64,000 nt of DNA from Bromus sterilis (GCA_950022295.1 OX465600.1:306166031-306230030), one strand, 5' to 3'; shown: positions 33,313 through 45,771, counted from the stretch's first letter. The notes: generated by a model from the sequence alone, not told the origin. Translations and numbers: made by a program.

Positions 33313-34057
33313 TTTTAGAATAAGTGTCGTGTACATTCTGGTTAATGATACAATTCTAACTGTTTTTTCAGTGCAAGTGCAGTGCAGTCTATTAGTAAAG
33401 TTCCAAGCCGTATATTCGGTCGTTATAATTCAGACGATGTAGTGACATTAATTATAGAAAAAAGCATACGTACCAACATAAGCGGATACATTTGATTTCT
33501 CAGTCGTCGATGAAATGAAGTTGCTTTAGAATATGCGCATAAACCTTTTTAAGTATTTGAATTCCGAAGTGATAAACGATGATTTAGCGTTTATTAGTGA
33601 ATAACAGGCCGTATCCGTCGGGTCAAGAGAATGTCTTGTGTAGAGTGCCACTTGCACCAAAGTCAAGTTGATCTTACCTATACGTTGTTTTCATTTAAAT
33701 CTATTCTCCGTCGTGAAATAGATAGAATTCCAATCAACTTCGGGAAAATCTTACAAAATTATACAGATTGTTGACTTTGTTGACAGCTGCTGATAAATAT
33801 CCTAAGAGCAAATAATGCATCCAAAGCATCTCCAAAATTTTGGTGTTAATAATTAACGTTCGATGGGGTTTTCTGCCAAATTTGTATTTTTCAATCATGA
33901 AGGCTTAAGTTATGCTACTACATTGTTGTAACTTTAAGTGTTATTAACATTAACATTGTAGGAGAGTTTTTTGGCTTACCATGTTCAATTTTTGAGATAC
34001 CTGACAGCTTGTGCCAATCGGCAGGGATTTAAGCATCGAGAGTAGAGAAAGTGTTAT
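33313..34057. other. Intergenic stretch with faint similarity to the NLR upstream region
   Basis: Near 33585-33640 the sequence follows 3940-3995 with changes (both contain GGGTCAAGAG). Near 33648-33690 it follows 575-630 (both contain TTGCACCAAA and AAGTTGA). No gene was recognised. Confidence 0.4.
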
Positions 34058-34390
34058 TATGAGCTCAAGCTCACATAATCCTTTTGTTAACATTAAATCA
34101 AAATAAATTGAAAAAAAACATAAATATCTAAAAAAATCGTGACAAACATTAAGAAAAGTTTTATATTTGTGCAAAAAATTTATGACATCACATTTGTGAA
34201 GGTGTGGAAAAAAAACAAAATTAATGCTCAAAAATTATTTAAAACAGCCTTTTTTAGCATCCATTTTATTTTTTCACTCACACCTTCACAAATATGATCT
34301 CAAGACGAAATTTGACACCCATCTAAAACTTTTCTCAATGTTTCCTAAAAAAAGTAGTTATTTTAATTTAACTGTTCACCCGAGCTTATG
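34058..34390. mobile_element. Foldback MITE, same family as the intron element
   Basis: Arms of about 150 bases pair around a centre near 34230. The tips read ATGAGCTCAAGC and the complement of CGAGCTTAT. The core CACACCTTCACAAATATGAT matches the rejoined core of the MITE at 11651-12365. Confidence 0.75.
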
Positions 34391-34743
34391 TAAAAGCGTT
34401 TAGATACCTACTAAATACTTTTATATTTATTTACCAAGAAAATATAATATATTGCATGCATCGGCCCGTAAAAAGTGCCACTTACAATAATTAATAAACG
34501 TGAGACAACGCAGAACCATAGGGCACTTCGGTCGTCCTGAAAAGATTAGAAAAAAACGCCCCAGGCAGCACCCACGGGCGACAGGGCGAACCCTAGCGCG
34601 CCGCGGCGGTCTCCTCCCCTTCCGACCCTCCTCCCCACCACCGCCATGAGGCGCCATCAGGTAAAGCCTGGATGGCGTACGTAGCGGTGGGACTGCCGTT
34701 CCTCTCTACTTGGGGCTCGGGCTGGCACGAAACGACCTCTTTA

Positions 34744-35026
34744 GAGCATTTCCAATAGCTTGTATGTAAATGTTGTTGATAAAATGTCCATGTCATCAAC
34801 CAACAAGCTATCATATAACTACTTTAATGGGTTGTATGTAAGTCAATCAAAAAAGGTAAAAAAATAAATGTGGTTGCTTTCTATTCTACCTTAAAGCTTG
34901 TGCAATAGGTGTTGGTTAATCTACATACAACTTTGTTCTCTCACCTTATTTATTGCATATCACATCATCAATATATCTTAGGTGGCAAATTAACCAACAT
35001 CTATCTTACAACCATTGAAGATGCCC
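34744..35026. mobile_element. Tourist-like (PIF/Harbinger) MITE, 283 bp
   Basis: The ends GAGCATTTCCAATAGCTTGT and, on the complement, GGGCATCTTCAATGGTTGT are inverted copies. A TTA target-site duplication stands at 34741-34743 and 35027-35029. Confidence 0.8.
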
Positions 35027-35133
35027 TTAGAAGAAACGTGAGGCTGTCGCGAGGCTCCTCGGTGCGGTGGTGGGCGGGTAGGACGGCGACGCGCGCGCCT
35101 CCAAGCGGCGCAAGCATGCTGCTTGCTCTCTAA

Positions 35134-35404
35134 AGCTGGTCACAGTGGAAGTAACTTCAGCAGTAATATAGATGCCACCTAAGCAAAAAAGATGATGTGA
35201 CAGCTAATTAATTAGGAGAGAGGGAAATGGATTAACTTAGCTAGTTACCATCACATTACTTTTCCCAAAATAGAATAAGTCTAAACTAATAAATAAAATC
35301 ATCTATATTACTACCTTAAAATTACTTTGCATTGTAAAAGTACTAACATAGATTAATAACATGAACATGTTACTACTCTAAATTACTTTGCGGTGTGACC
35401 AGCC
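35134..35404. mobile_element. Tourist-like (PIF/Harbinger) MITE, 271 bp
   Basis: The ends AGCTGGTCACAGTGGAAGTA and, on the complement, GGCTGGTCACACCGCAAAGT are inverted copies. TAA stands on both sides (35131-35133 and 35405-35407). Confidence 0.85.
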
Positions 35405-35658
35405 TAAGGTGTGGAGGCTTTGTCCAGCCATATAGACGGTGCTAGGCTGCGGGCGACCACCCTAGCTCGGCCTCCAGCTGGTAGGGCTCGCAATGTTGCA
35501 GTGGTGGTGGCAGGCTTCAACGGTGGGGCACGCCGGTGGAAGGCGCTGCCGCCGGCGGTGGTGGCTGGGCGTGCTTGTCGGGATCCGGATGGATCTCTCG
35601 ATTTCGGCCTGGATATCAACCGTGACTTTTTTTTAGGGGGAAAGCCTCTTGGCTAGCT

Positions 35659-37357
35659 TTATTCATCAACAAACACAGTTACATCGTTTGCCAAACATAG
35701 ACGAATGAAATCGGGAGGATTGTCCGTCCACAAATTTGGGGGATCAACACCTCCTCTCTTAGCTAGCTCATGAGCTACATAGTTAGCTTCTCTAAAGCAG
35801 TGAACAATTGAAACTTTCCCCAAGTAATTCAAAAGAGTGCGGCATTCTTCTAATATTGGAGCTGCTACCATCAAGTAACCAGTGTCACTTGATATCGCCT
35901 CCACCACTTCCAAGTTATCCATCTGGACAACCAGTCTTTCACATCCAGTCATTTGTGCCAGTTTTAATCCCTCACATAGTGATGCGCCTTCCGCAGTAAC
36001 AACGTCTGGGACGTATTCTAATCTGCCCATGCTTGATTTTACAAAGGATCCATTCCTGTCATGGATCACGGCTCCAAAAGAACCTGTGTGTGTGTCCTCT
36101 ATAAAAGAGGCGTCCACATTCAATGCTAGATAACCCGATAGTGGCCTTGCCCATCTAACTTGCATGTTACTCCGAGGAGAAACACTTGCAGCTTGAACAA
36201 AGTTAAGAGCCAAAACCCTCGCTGATTCAGCCGACGCACCAACATTCTGGACATCTTCACCATGGTCTAATTGCCTTCTCTGCCACCATAGGTACCAACA
36301 GTTAATAGAGATGATTTCTGTGATGGACACCACATCAAACCACTTATTGCCAAATTCATTGTCACAAATAAACTGCTCCAAAACCTCCGCTGCAGACCGG
36401 TTTTGGGTAGCAGTCCTATCTATGATTTCATGTAGACCAAGGGTTCTCCATATTTCATGTGCTCTCTCGCATTTGAATAGCATGTGTGAAATGTCCTCAC
36501 TATGGGATGAGCACAACGGGCATTGACTTGAAGTGGAGATTTGTCTGTTAGCTAAGACCTCATTGCATGGAATTGCATTATGTAGACATCTCCACAGGAA
36601 ATTCTTAATCTTGCTTGGAGCTTTCAACGACCAAATTTTCTTCCAAACTGGGTGATAGCGAGAGCCTCCAGATGCTTGATTGTAGCCAGCCTGATAAAAA
36701 TCTTCCCACTGCTTATAGTAAGTCGATCTAACCGTAAACCTCCCAGATTTGGTGAGATGCCACGCAACAAAGTCATCGGTTTCATATTGGAAAAGAGGGA
36801 TTTGGAGTATTCTTTCAGCATCAATTGGCCAGGAAATACTCCTAATCAAAGCTTCATCCCATTCGCCCGAGACCAGGTCGATCAAATCCTGAACTTCAGA
36901 CATCAGTGTATTACCTCTGTTGGTAATCACCTTCCTTGATGCACTACTTGGGATCCAGCAATCCTCCCAGATGTTTATTGAGGCTCCATTCCCCACTCTC
37001 CATATACACCCTTTCTTGAAAGTTTGGATGCCTACCCATATGGTTTGCCACACATAAGAAGAGCCCTTCATTAGTGCACAGTTCAATAAGTCACCGGATG
37101 GATAATATTTTGCCCTAAGCACCCTTGCACATAGAGAATCAAAATTCTCAATTAGCCGACACGCCTGTTTAGCCAGCATCGCTAGGTTGAAACTTTGGAT
37201 ATCTCGAAAGCCCATACCTCCTCTTTCCTTGGGCACACACATCTTCCACCACGAAAACCAGTGAATTTTCCGTTGATCCTCACCATCTCCCCACCAGTAG
37301 TGCGAAATTGCATCAGAGATCCCCCTTACAGATTCTTTTTTGGGAATTGAAATACAC
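35659..37357 (-). pseudogene. LINE C-terminal part: zf-RVT and RNase H
   Basis: After the frameshift region the frame reads GISDAISHYWWG and RGGMGFRDIQSFNLAMLAKQ, a zinc-binding zf-RVT region (CPLCSSHSEDISHMLFKC) and a plant-type RNase H (LNVDASF, AEGASLCEGLKLA, VQMDNLEVVEA, REANYVAHELAKRG). It ends at a normal stop at 35659-35661, 25 bases before the A-tail. RNase H at the C-terminus is typical of one plant LINE lineage. Confidence 0.88.
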
Positions 37358-38899
37358 TCATCGCATACGTGGGGATGGCTTGGGCTCTTTCCATCCATTC
37401 TCAATTAGAGCCTCCTTACCGCCATAAGATAACGTGCGCTCTTTCCATCCATTCACCAGCTTCAAAATCCTCTCAATCAGATGTTTAAAACAATCCACCT
37501 TTTCTACCCCAATCATAGCTGGTAGACCAAGGTATTTATCTGAGACTGCTTCTGTCATAATATTAAGAATCTGGCAGATTGAGGCCTTTTCCTCAACGTT
37601 GGTGTTTGGACTGAAATAAATAGAACATTTAGATGCACTAACCAACTGTCCAGAAGCAGCACAATAATTATCCAGGATAGACTTGAGGGTTTCTGCATTT
37701 GAACTATCTGCCTTCATAAGGATCAAAGAGTCATCGCCGAAAAGTAAATGGGAAATCTTTGGTGAATCACGACGAACTTGAACACCATGGAGATTTCCAA
37801 TCTCCTCTTTCTGTGATATGAGTGCAGATAGACCTTCAGCACATAGGAGAAACAGATATGGTGATAATGGATCACCTTGCCGCAACCCTCTTGAAGGAGA
37901 GAAATTTGGAGTTTCATTTGAATTGAATCTCACCCTGTATTTAACAGAAGAGACACATGACATGATGATATTAATCCATCGGGAGTCAAAACCCAGTTTT
38001 TCAAGCATTGCTCTTAGAAACACCCATTCGACACGGTCATACGCCTTGTGCATGTCCAATTTTACAGCACACGTGCCATTCTTCCCTTTCTTCTTCTTCA
38101 ATGTATGTAGGCACTCATAGGCCACGATCACATTATCAGTGATTATTCGGCCTGGGACAAAAGCACTTTGGGTTTCACTAATAATCTCCGAAAGCCAAAC
38201 CTTGAGCCTAGTGGCTAGAATTTTAGCCACCACTTTGTATATCATGTTACAAAGGCTTATCGGCCGAAACTGCGTAATTTTCTCCACAGTTTCAACTTTT
38301 GGGATTGGAACTATGGTCGTCTGGTTCCAATCATCGGGAATAAAACCCGTATTAAGCGCCTCCAGCACTTCTTTGATCAGAGCATCACCAATTAGGTGCC
38401 AAAACTTCTTGTAGAAAATCGCATGCAACTCGTCCGGTCCTGGAGCTTTTAGGTCTCCTATATTGAATAGAGCGTTTCTCACCTCCTCAGCTGTGTATGG
38501 TGCCAGCAATGCTTCATTCATATAGGCCGAAACCTTAGGTTGCACCCTATCTAAGACCTCATAATCTGGAGCATGAACCTCAGCAGTAAACAATGACTGA
38601 AAATAGGAATCAATGAGACTACTCATAGAGTCATTATCCTCCATCCACTGTCCATAGTCATCCTTAAGTTTGCGAATAAAGTTTGTTTTCTTCCTGGCTG
38701 AAGCAAAATTGTTGAAGAAGTTTGTGTTACGACCACCAAACTTCAGCCAATTAGCTCGACTCCTTTGCACCCAGTAAATCTCTTCTTTCTCCAGGTTCTC
38801 TTCTATCTCAATCAGAACTTGACGCTGCCGATCTGCCATCTCGTCAGTGAGGGGGCCCAACCGCAGTCTCTCCAACTCCTCCTTTAGCTTCGTTGGTTT
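37358..38899 (-). pseudogene. LINE reverse-transcriptase domain
   Basis: The reverse transcriptase copies the LINE RNA at the nicked target. Visible motifs are KAPGPDELHAIFYKKFW, FRPISLCNMIYKVVAK, SAFVPGRIITDNVIVAYE, KLDMHKAYDRVEW, GLRQGDPLSPYLFLL and the catalytic FGDDSLIL, where FADD or YADD is usual. The frame fails at 37358-37404. There GGKEALI runs into a repeat of NGWKE copied from 50 bases upstream, and a second shift follows before IPKK. Confidence 0.88.
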
Positions 38900-39781
38900 T
38901 TACTGGGGTGATTTTAAGACCTCCTTATCCCAGGCGTGAAGATCCCAGTGAACAGACGCAAGCCTGTCCGCTAGGCGTCCTTCAGGAGGTGTCCTTTCCC
39001 ATGCCTCTGTGACCTTCTCTGATATGTCATCTTCCTGCAACCATCGCGCTTCAAACATTTTCTTCCCAGCTCGTTGTTGGAGCCTAGTTGCTGGGTCCCC
39101 CTCACAATCAAGGATTATCGGACGATGGTCTGACTTAGTATGCCCACCATTTGTAAGGACAGCTCCAGGGAACAGCCCATGGAATACACCGTTGCAACAC
39201 CCTCTGTCCAGCCTCTCTCTAAGGCCTCTACGCCTCCAAGTGAACTGGTCGCCTGAAAAACCCATGCCCTCCATACCACACTCCACCAATGCATCACGGA
39301 AGCTTTGCATCATTCTAGAAGGCCTCGTTGTGCCCCCTTCTTTTTCATGTGAGTATAAGATCTCATTGAAGTCACCAAGTATCACCCATGTAAGGGTTAA
39401 TAGTGTATGTAAGTTCCTGGTACGGCTCCATGAGATATGCTTATCCTCCCATTTTGGTTCCCCATAGAACCCCGTCAATCTCCAACTTTCATCTGGCCAA
39501 GAGCCCACCTGAACATCAATGAAGTTGTTTGATTTATGGAGTACTTCCACGGCCACCGATTGCTTCCAGCACATTAACAGGCCACCGCTAGCCCCCGTGC
39601 TTTCAACCACCTCGATTGAATCCATTTGCATTTTCCTTCTCAACTTTTCTGCCTTAACAGAATTTAGATGTGTCACAGACAGAAAACACACATCCGGCCC
39701 CCATTGCTTATGGATGTCCAGAAGACCTCTAACTGCCGCGGCGCTGGCCATGCCGCGGCAGTTCCACGCGAAGATTTTCAT
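38900..39781 (-). pseudogene. LINE endonuclease domain
   Basis: The likely start is the ATG giving MKIFAWNCRGM, 14 codons inside the open frame that begins at 39823. It is an apurinic/apyrimidinic-type endonuclease, which nicks target DNA, with the conserved WNCRG, LGDFNEIL (catalytic Asp/Asn) and SDHRPI motifs. It ends at an in-frame TAA (38900-38902) after EVLKSPQ. The same frame continues into the reverse transcriptase, so one nonsense change separates two domains that should be one protein. Confidence 0.85.
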
Positions 39782-40269
39782 TGCTCCCGGCGACCTCCCG
39801 CCGATGTCGCCGAAAGGATCCAAAGCTCAACGGAAAAACACAGCTAGAACTGCAGTAAAAAAACCGAACGCTGCCAACCAACGCCGGGACAGAAAACTGA
39901 TCACTGCACCAAGCAGCGCCAGGACAAAAGAACAAAACCAAAGTTGTCTTCAGATCCGATCAACCAGCAAGTTCCCTAAGCACCACCAGGGAAGTAGTAC
40001 GCAAACACAATAGAGGAAATCCTCATGACGTCCAAGCAGTAGACATGAGAGGAGATCAACTCATGGAACCTGCCCCGGCACCGGACTTTGTTGCAGGCTG
40101 AACTTCTGGCAGAGAAAGAGAGACCAGCCTCGGCACCTCCCGCGCCTCACTGGGAAAGAGACGCCGGCACACGCGCCGCCGCCACCGGCGGCGGGCCGGC
40201 TAAACCCTAGTCGCCCTGAAAATCGCCTTCCACAGAAAAACCCAAGTCACCAAGATATCAACCGCGACT

Positions 40270-40727
40270 TGGAGGAACCTCCCATGTGAGCTCTCTTGGT
40301 TAGATGACTAATTTTACGTCAAGCCGCCCTAATAAAACAAGTTAACTCGATCCACTTGCAAAGCTAAAGACAAGTTCCTCTTACCCTCAGAAACAGTTAA
40401 TTAAGCTAAGATGCTCATTGCTAACAAGTTGCTCCCGGTCAACAGCTCATCTAGTTGATCCCCCAATCTAGGCTTAATCAGTGCTCGTTTTTTGAGTTTA
40501 ATTAACCGTCTAGCTCAACAGGTCTTATATCCATGTTCATCGACTCACGCTACTCAAGCCCAGTTGCAGGAAATCATTTTGTATGAAAACACACACACAC
40601 CTATATTTTTCGTAGTTAAGCACCAATTGGCCATCAGGAAAGTCGCAAACGCTTATTTCATATGTAGTTTGCGCACCATTCTTTCAACGTAAAGATAAGA
40701 GGCACGGTGTATGTGAGCCCGACCTTA
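40270..40727. other. Intergenic stretch, nothing recognised
   Basis: No gene, MITE terminus or tRNA was recognised. A short CA repeat lies near 40591-40600. If the tandem model is right, the same sequence lies immediately left of this window. Confidence 0.4.
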
Positions 40728-40989
40728 AGATGTTCATAATGGGGAGTAACTTAGACTAGTAACATATACATGTTACTATTCTTATAGTGGGTAGTGTCAT
40801 ATGAGTAGTAATGTACAGATGATCATTTATTGCTTTGTATACGCATTTTGCATTAAGAATCGCTATGTGATGCTAACATAGTATTATGTTATTATATTCA
40901 TCTCTTCTCTTTAATTGCTTGTCACATTATCTTTTTTACCCATGTGGCATCTATGTTACTACCTATGTTTACTCCCATTATGAGCAGTC
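40728..40989. mobile_element. Tourist-like MITE, complete (copy 2 left edge)
   Basis: The ends AGATGTTCATAATGGGGAGT and, on the complement, GACTGCTCATAATGGGAGT are inverted copies. TTA flanks it (40725-40727 and 40990-40992). Base 40877, which matches window base 1, lies in its middle, so the duplication's left limit is not at base 1. Confidence 0.85.
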
Positions 40990-42057
40990 TTATCTTTCTT
41001 TACGAAAAGAGTAGTATACAAAAAAATTGCCTTATTAATGATTAGATTATGCCGCCAGTCATCATATATTATACGATTCATAGTGCATAACATGTACTAA
41101 AGAGACACTTCTTCAGATTGAGATTGGATCCAAAAAAATTACTCAAAAAAAGATTGGATCCAACTATAACTGTTCTATAAGATGCCAAACATGCTAACAT
41201 GGTATACTCCATATTATCGAGGTGGTTTGTACGTTGTAAATTGAAATAGAGAGGCCCACCATATTAATTTCATAGATATCGTTTTCGCAAGTGGAATGAA
41301 TCCTTTTGTCAACTATGTTTCCATTGATGGTAACACCTTCCTTGGATGCTTAATCAAATGTGTATTTTCAAGCTATTGTGTAGAGTGTTGGTTACACCAA
41401 GCTTACAAATGTCTGTTCCATTTTCCCTTGAGAATTTTCATGTGTAGTACGTGGTAGTTGCACCAAACTTAAGTTGACCTTGTCTGCACACTGTTTAATT
41501 TATATAAGTACTAGGCTGCGGGCTCAATTTGCAAATCTTGCTATAGGGTTCAATTTATAAATCTCTTAAACCCAGGTAGATGTTGAGTCGTGGTATAAAT
41601 TTTGTAATTTGCAAAAATACTACAACACATTTTAATAAAAAGAATGTCTTTCAATACATTAATTACAATGCATGCATACATAACCATTAAATGACCAAAA
41701 ACTACTACATACAACGATGAGTATTCTTTTGAACTTTACATACAGTAATTTAATGTACCTTAAAATCTAAACATAGAGTAGTAAATAGTAAAATTGAGAC
41801 TTATAAAATAGAAAAATGATTTTTTAAGTGAGGTGCTAAAAGCATTAAATGTGTTAAGAAACTCTAGTCTCCAATGCGTTGGTGCTTATCTTGTTGTTGT
41901 TAAGGTTGTCTTCTTTAATTGTTTAGCAACTAAAATCTTGCATATGCATTGGCTAGTTCCCTTCATTTTTAATGTCTTGCGTAGGTTTCTGTGACTAGCA
42001 CCGTTTATTTTGGGGTCATCAAACTCCCCTCTCTCCTCTTAAATACACTGCCACATA

Positions 42058-42642
42058 CTCCCTCCATACCGGTGCATTAGTCATCTTAGGACTCTCCCAA
42101 TGCATTGTTTCTTAGCACAGTATCATAGGAGCAATAAAAACTTAAGATACAACTACCACAATGCATTTTTCTTAAGGGTTGTATCTTATTTAATAATTTT
42201 GGTCTCATGCATACATGTGATTGGTTTAGCAATGCTTTTTGCATATGACCACGTGCAAGGGTTGTATCTTAGTTAAGATACAACCTCCCTCTTTTTCTTC
42301 ATTAAGTGTTATGCCACATAAGCAAAATGCCTATGATATCGTGCTAAGATACAAGCACTGGGAGTGCCCATAGGTTGTGCACTGCGACCAAGGTGGAAGG
42401 GAAAACAAGAAAACTTAATGCTTATTTGCTAATAAATACCACCGCATGCAATGAATTGACCACTGCATGTCGTGCTAGTTTGTTTAAAGTCATTGAAAAC
42501 ATAAGCACCCACGTTTCTTATTGGTTGATTCCTTTATTTATGTTAAATAACAAATAACGAGGTGGAAGTTAATGCTCCGCGCCTAGGTATTTTGAAATTA
42601 TTTGGTTTTTGTAATGTGCCTAATGCACCGGTATAGAGGGAG
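42058..42642. mobile_element. Mariner/Stowaway-type MITE (copy 2)
   Basis: Same TA-flanked element with CTCCCTC[C/T]ATACCGG ends as in copy 1, including its inner inverted repeat. Confidence 0.8.
42089..42369. mobile_element. Inner inverted-repeat element (copy 2)
   Basis: Counterpart of 1213-1493, with both roughly 40-base arms retained. Confidence 0.6.
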
Positions 42643-43209
42643 TATGATTTTTTTCCCTAGTTGGCATGCTTATCACATCCAAGGTGTAGCATTGGGAGCT
42701 GCCTAAGCAATTAACACCGTAGTTACTCCCTCCGCCCAGTAACCGCGTGCATGCATTGGATGAATTCATGTTCACACCTGTATGTAGCAATCCCAAGCGG
42801 CGTACACACCAGCGAAAGAAAAATCATGGCAGAAGATTGTGGGCCTGATTACCGTTTACTACTCCTAACACTAGTAGAAAATCGCTCATCAGTACCGGTT
42901 CGGGAGGGCCTTTGTACCGGTTTTCTAACCGGTACTAAAGGCCCGGTACTAAAGCCCCCCCCCCTTTGGTACCGGTTCCTTGCGAACCGGTATTAAAGGG
43001 GCCTCCACGTGGTCACGGAGGAGCCCGCGGGGCTGGAGACCTTTGGTACCGGTTCGTAACACGAACCGGTACTAAGGCTATTTCGTTAAAAAAATTATTC
43101 ATTTTTTTTCTAATTATTTTTCACTCCCTCTTTTTTTTAGAATATCTAGTATTTTCATTAGTGTTTAACTACACTTAATCTCTAGTTAAACTATTTATCT
43201 GTGGTCAAA

Positions 43210-43276
43210 CTTCCCAGTCGGTCACCCATCCTTACACTACTCCAACACTAGCACGCTTAACTTCCGAGTTCCTTTG
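43210..43276 (-). repeat. 5S-rRNA-like sequence inside CACTA (copy 2)
   Basis: Counterpart of 2334-2400. The minus strand carries the AAGTTAAGCGTG and AGGATGGGTGACC blocks of plant 5S rRNA. Confidence 0.6.
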
Positions 43277-43399
43277 CCACCCACTTCCAAGTGCTTCGCA
43301 CGCATGTTGTTGATACTAGTATCATATCAATCCTATTAACATGTTGGTCGATGTCACATTTCTTTATTGTTTAAATTCCAGATAATTCTTTTAATAAAA

Positions 43400-43632
43400 A
43401 ATTTAATAATGTAATAATAATGTTGAATAAATTAATGATGTAATAATAATGAGGCGCCGGCGAGGTCGTAATAATAATGATGTAATAATAATGTTGAATA
43501 AATTAATGATGTAATAATAATGTTGAATAAAATAATGATGTAATAAATTAATGATGTAATAATAATGTTGAATAAATTAATGATGTAATAATAATGAGGC
43601 GCCGGCGAGGTCGTCGATGTCGTCAGGGTCGT
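43400..43632. repeat. AT-rich minisatellite (copy 2)
   Basis: Counterpart of 2524-2756, with the same repeat number. That is notable, because such tracts usually diverge in length quickly. Confidence 0.8.
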
Positions 43633-43698
43633 TGATTGAAAAAAAAACAAAAAAAGTATACCAATTTCATTATAGGACGTCAACGGAAGAATACTCCA

Positions 43699-43911
43699 TA
43701 TCCTGTACTCTGTCATGGTGAATTTCAGACGGAGCACGCCTGGTTGGCAGATCTCGCAAGTCTACCGACCAGGCGGGAACCGTCTGTAATACCCGTACGG
43801 GATTTTCATCCCATACAGGTTTACAGACGGTCCCCGCCTCGTGGGCACATCTGGAAAATCTGCCAACCAAACGAACTCCATCCGAAATTTCCCCGGACAG
43901 AGTACAGGATA
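43699..43911. repeat. Long imperfect hairpin (copy 2)
   Basis: Counterpart of 2823-3035. Confidence 0.6.
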
Positions 43912-45658
43912 CAGATGAATTTCTCCGTGTACAGCCTTTAGTGAACTTGTTATGCTACGATTAGTCCACGCGGACCTGTGCTTATAAACAGGTCTAACTC
44001 CACTTCGGCTAGCGAGGTGGTACTAATTTCCTGGTCTAACGATCCCGGAGGGAGAGAGGAAGAATTAGTACCGGTTCTCCACTTGAACCGGTACCAAAGG
44101 ACCAGCCCTGGCCCCACCCAAACCTTTAGTACCGGTTCCTAACTCAAACCGGTACTAAAGCTCCGCACGAACCGGTACGAGAGCTCCTCGCCCGCCTGAA
44201 CGCCCAAACCGGTACGAAAGACCCCTTTAGTACCGGTTCGTAATGAAACCGGTACTAAAGGCTTAGACGGATGCCCCATTTTCTATTAGTGTAATTTACA
44301 CACAATTAATGCGAACACGCCTAAAACACATCCGGATGTGAAAATACATGGTATTGAAACCGCGCCGTATAAACCGTGATGGAGGGAGTACCAATGGTTT
44401 CTTGGTAAATTCAATTATCATTCATCGAAATTCAAGCTGTGCTATTACCCCATCTTACAACATTAAATTTCTGTAAAAATGGAGGTTTTCCCGGTTGATC
44501 GCTTCAAGACTACGGATTAGAAAAATTAAGTGCCGCCTTTTGTGTTAGAGATAAGAGCGCTAAGCCGTAACTATGAAAGAAAATTAAGTATTGCATCTTC
44601 ACTTCACCAATTAGCATACCATGACAATGGAAATAAGCATGTGCCTTTCAGGTACAGGAAAAACCTTAGTGTGGTGTAATTAAAATTGAGTAACGTGAGT
44701 CGATCAACAAGGTAATATGACCTGTCAAGCTAGTTGAAGGTTGATTAAACTTAAATTAATGGGTATACTTAACTAAGACGGACTAGTTTGAGTTGGTATT
44801 TAATGACGAAACATGATTACTAATGAATAAGAAGCCGCGTCTTTCGGGTCAAGAGTACGTACTTGCCGTGAGCAACGCGGGGGGCTGCATTTGAACAGAT
44901 TTAAGCTAGATGAACCGTGGACTAGAACCCACTTGCTAGCATCTTGCCAGCATTAATCGACGTGGAACATTATAGCTAAGAGATAAGAGAACTTATCTTT
45001 AGCAAGCAAGTGGATTGATTACTTGTACTATTATTAGAGCGACTTGATGCAAAACTAATTGTGTAAATGGATAATTGGGGAGACCGAATGCGAACATTAG
45101 AGCAACTCTAGCAGATCAGAAAAATCTGCTTATTGCAAAAATGAAATGTCGTTCACCCTAAAACTGATATGTGATACGAAATTGAACTTGGCAGAACAGA
45201 TACATCATTGCACACGTCAAGTTTAAAAAAATCAAACTTAAAGATTTCGGGGTTACATTCATAGCCACAACTACGCCGGAACACGGAAAGATAGCAATTT
45301 TTTTTATAAAAAGTCGGAATGCCGGCGCCGCCGTAGCCGGATCAGTGGCCTTCGTGGAGGTGGAAATCGAACGCCGACTGCATGAGGACGTATGAGGAGA
45401 GGTGGCGCTGGCGCGGGCTTGCTCGAAACTTATCGGGCCGACAGGAGGAGGAGGCGGTAGGGGGTGGGAGGAAATCACCTCGGCATCGTTCCGAGTCCAC
45501 TTGGCCGACGGAGAGCGGCTCCGTCCTCCGCGGGAGCTAGGGCCTCCTCCTTCCATAGGAATTTCTCACCGGAGAAAGGAGGGAGGGGGAAGGATGCGGC
45601 AACGGGAAGGGGATAAAATGAGAGACGACAACCATATCCCTCCCGTCCCGTAGTCGAA

Positions 45659-45771
45659 CATCAGCCTAGTGGAAAATCACTAAGGCCAATGCTGATGAAA
45701 GTGTGAGGTTCATGTGTTCGAATCTCGTAGACTGCTATTTTTCTAGTATTTATTTTTTCTTCTTCAACCCG
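45659..45771 (+). mobile_element. tRNA-derived SINE-like fragment (copy 2)
   Basis: Counterpart of 4783-4895, with the same box-A-like and box-B-like motifs. Confidence 0.35.

Larger units (their letters stand above)
34546..35611 (+). other. GC-rich leader-like sequence carrying two MITEs
   Basis: Outside the two MITEs (34744-35026 and 35134-35404) this is GC-rich, with GGGCGAACCCTAGCGC and CTCCTCCCC stretches. These recall the 5' leaders of cereal LINEs or of a gene's first exon. The sequence resumes after the LINE insertion at 40254. No long open frame could be followed across the insertions. Confidence 0.3.
35628..40253 (-). mobile_element. Nearly complete LINE, minus strand
   Basis: The element is bounded by the direct repeat GATATCAACCGTGACT (35612-35627) and GATATCAACCGCGACT (40254-40269), which differ at one base. 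The minus-strand 3' end has a short A-tail (T-run at 35628-35634). The minus-strand order is leader (40253-39782), endonuclease, reverse transcriptase, zf-RVT, RNase H. No separate ORF1 (gag-like) is visible in the roughly 470-base leader. Confidence 0.9.
42869..44291. mobile_element. Non-autonomous CACTA transposon (copy 2)
   Basis: Counterpart of 1993-3415. The CACTAGTAG/CACTAATAG ends, TAA target duplication and ACCGGTACTAAAG subterminal arrays are all retained. Confidence 0.88.
42726..44388. mobile_element. Stowaway-like MITE interrupted by CACTA (copy 2)
   Basis: Counterpart of 1850-3512, with TA on both sides and the CACTA element inside. Confidence 0.6.
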
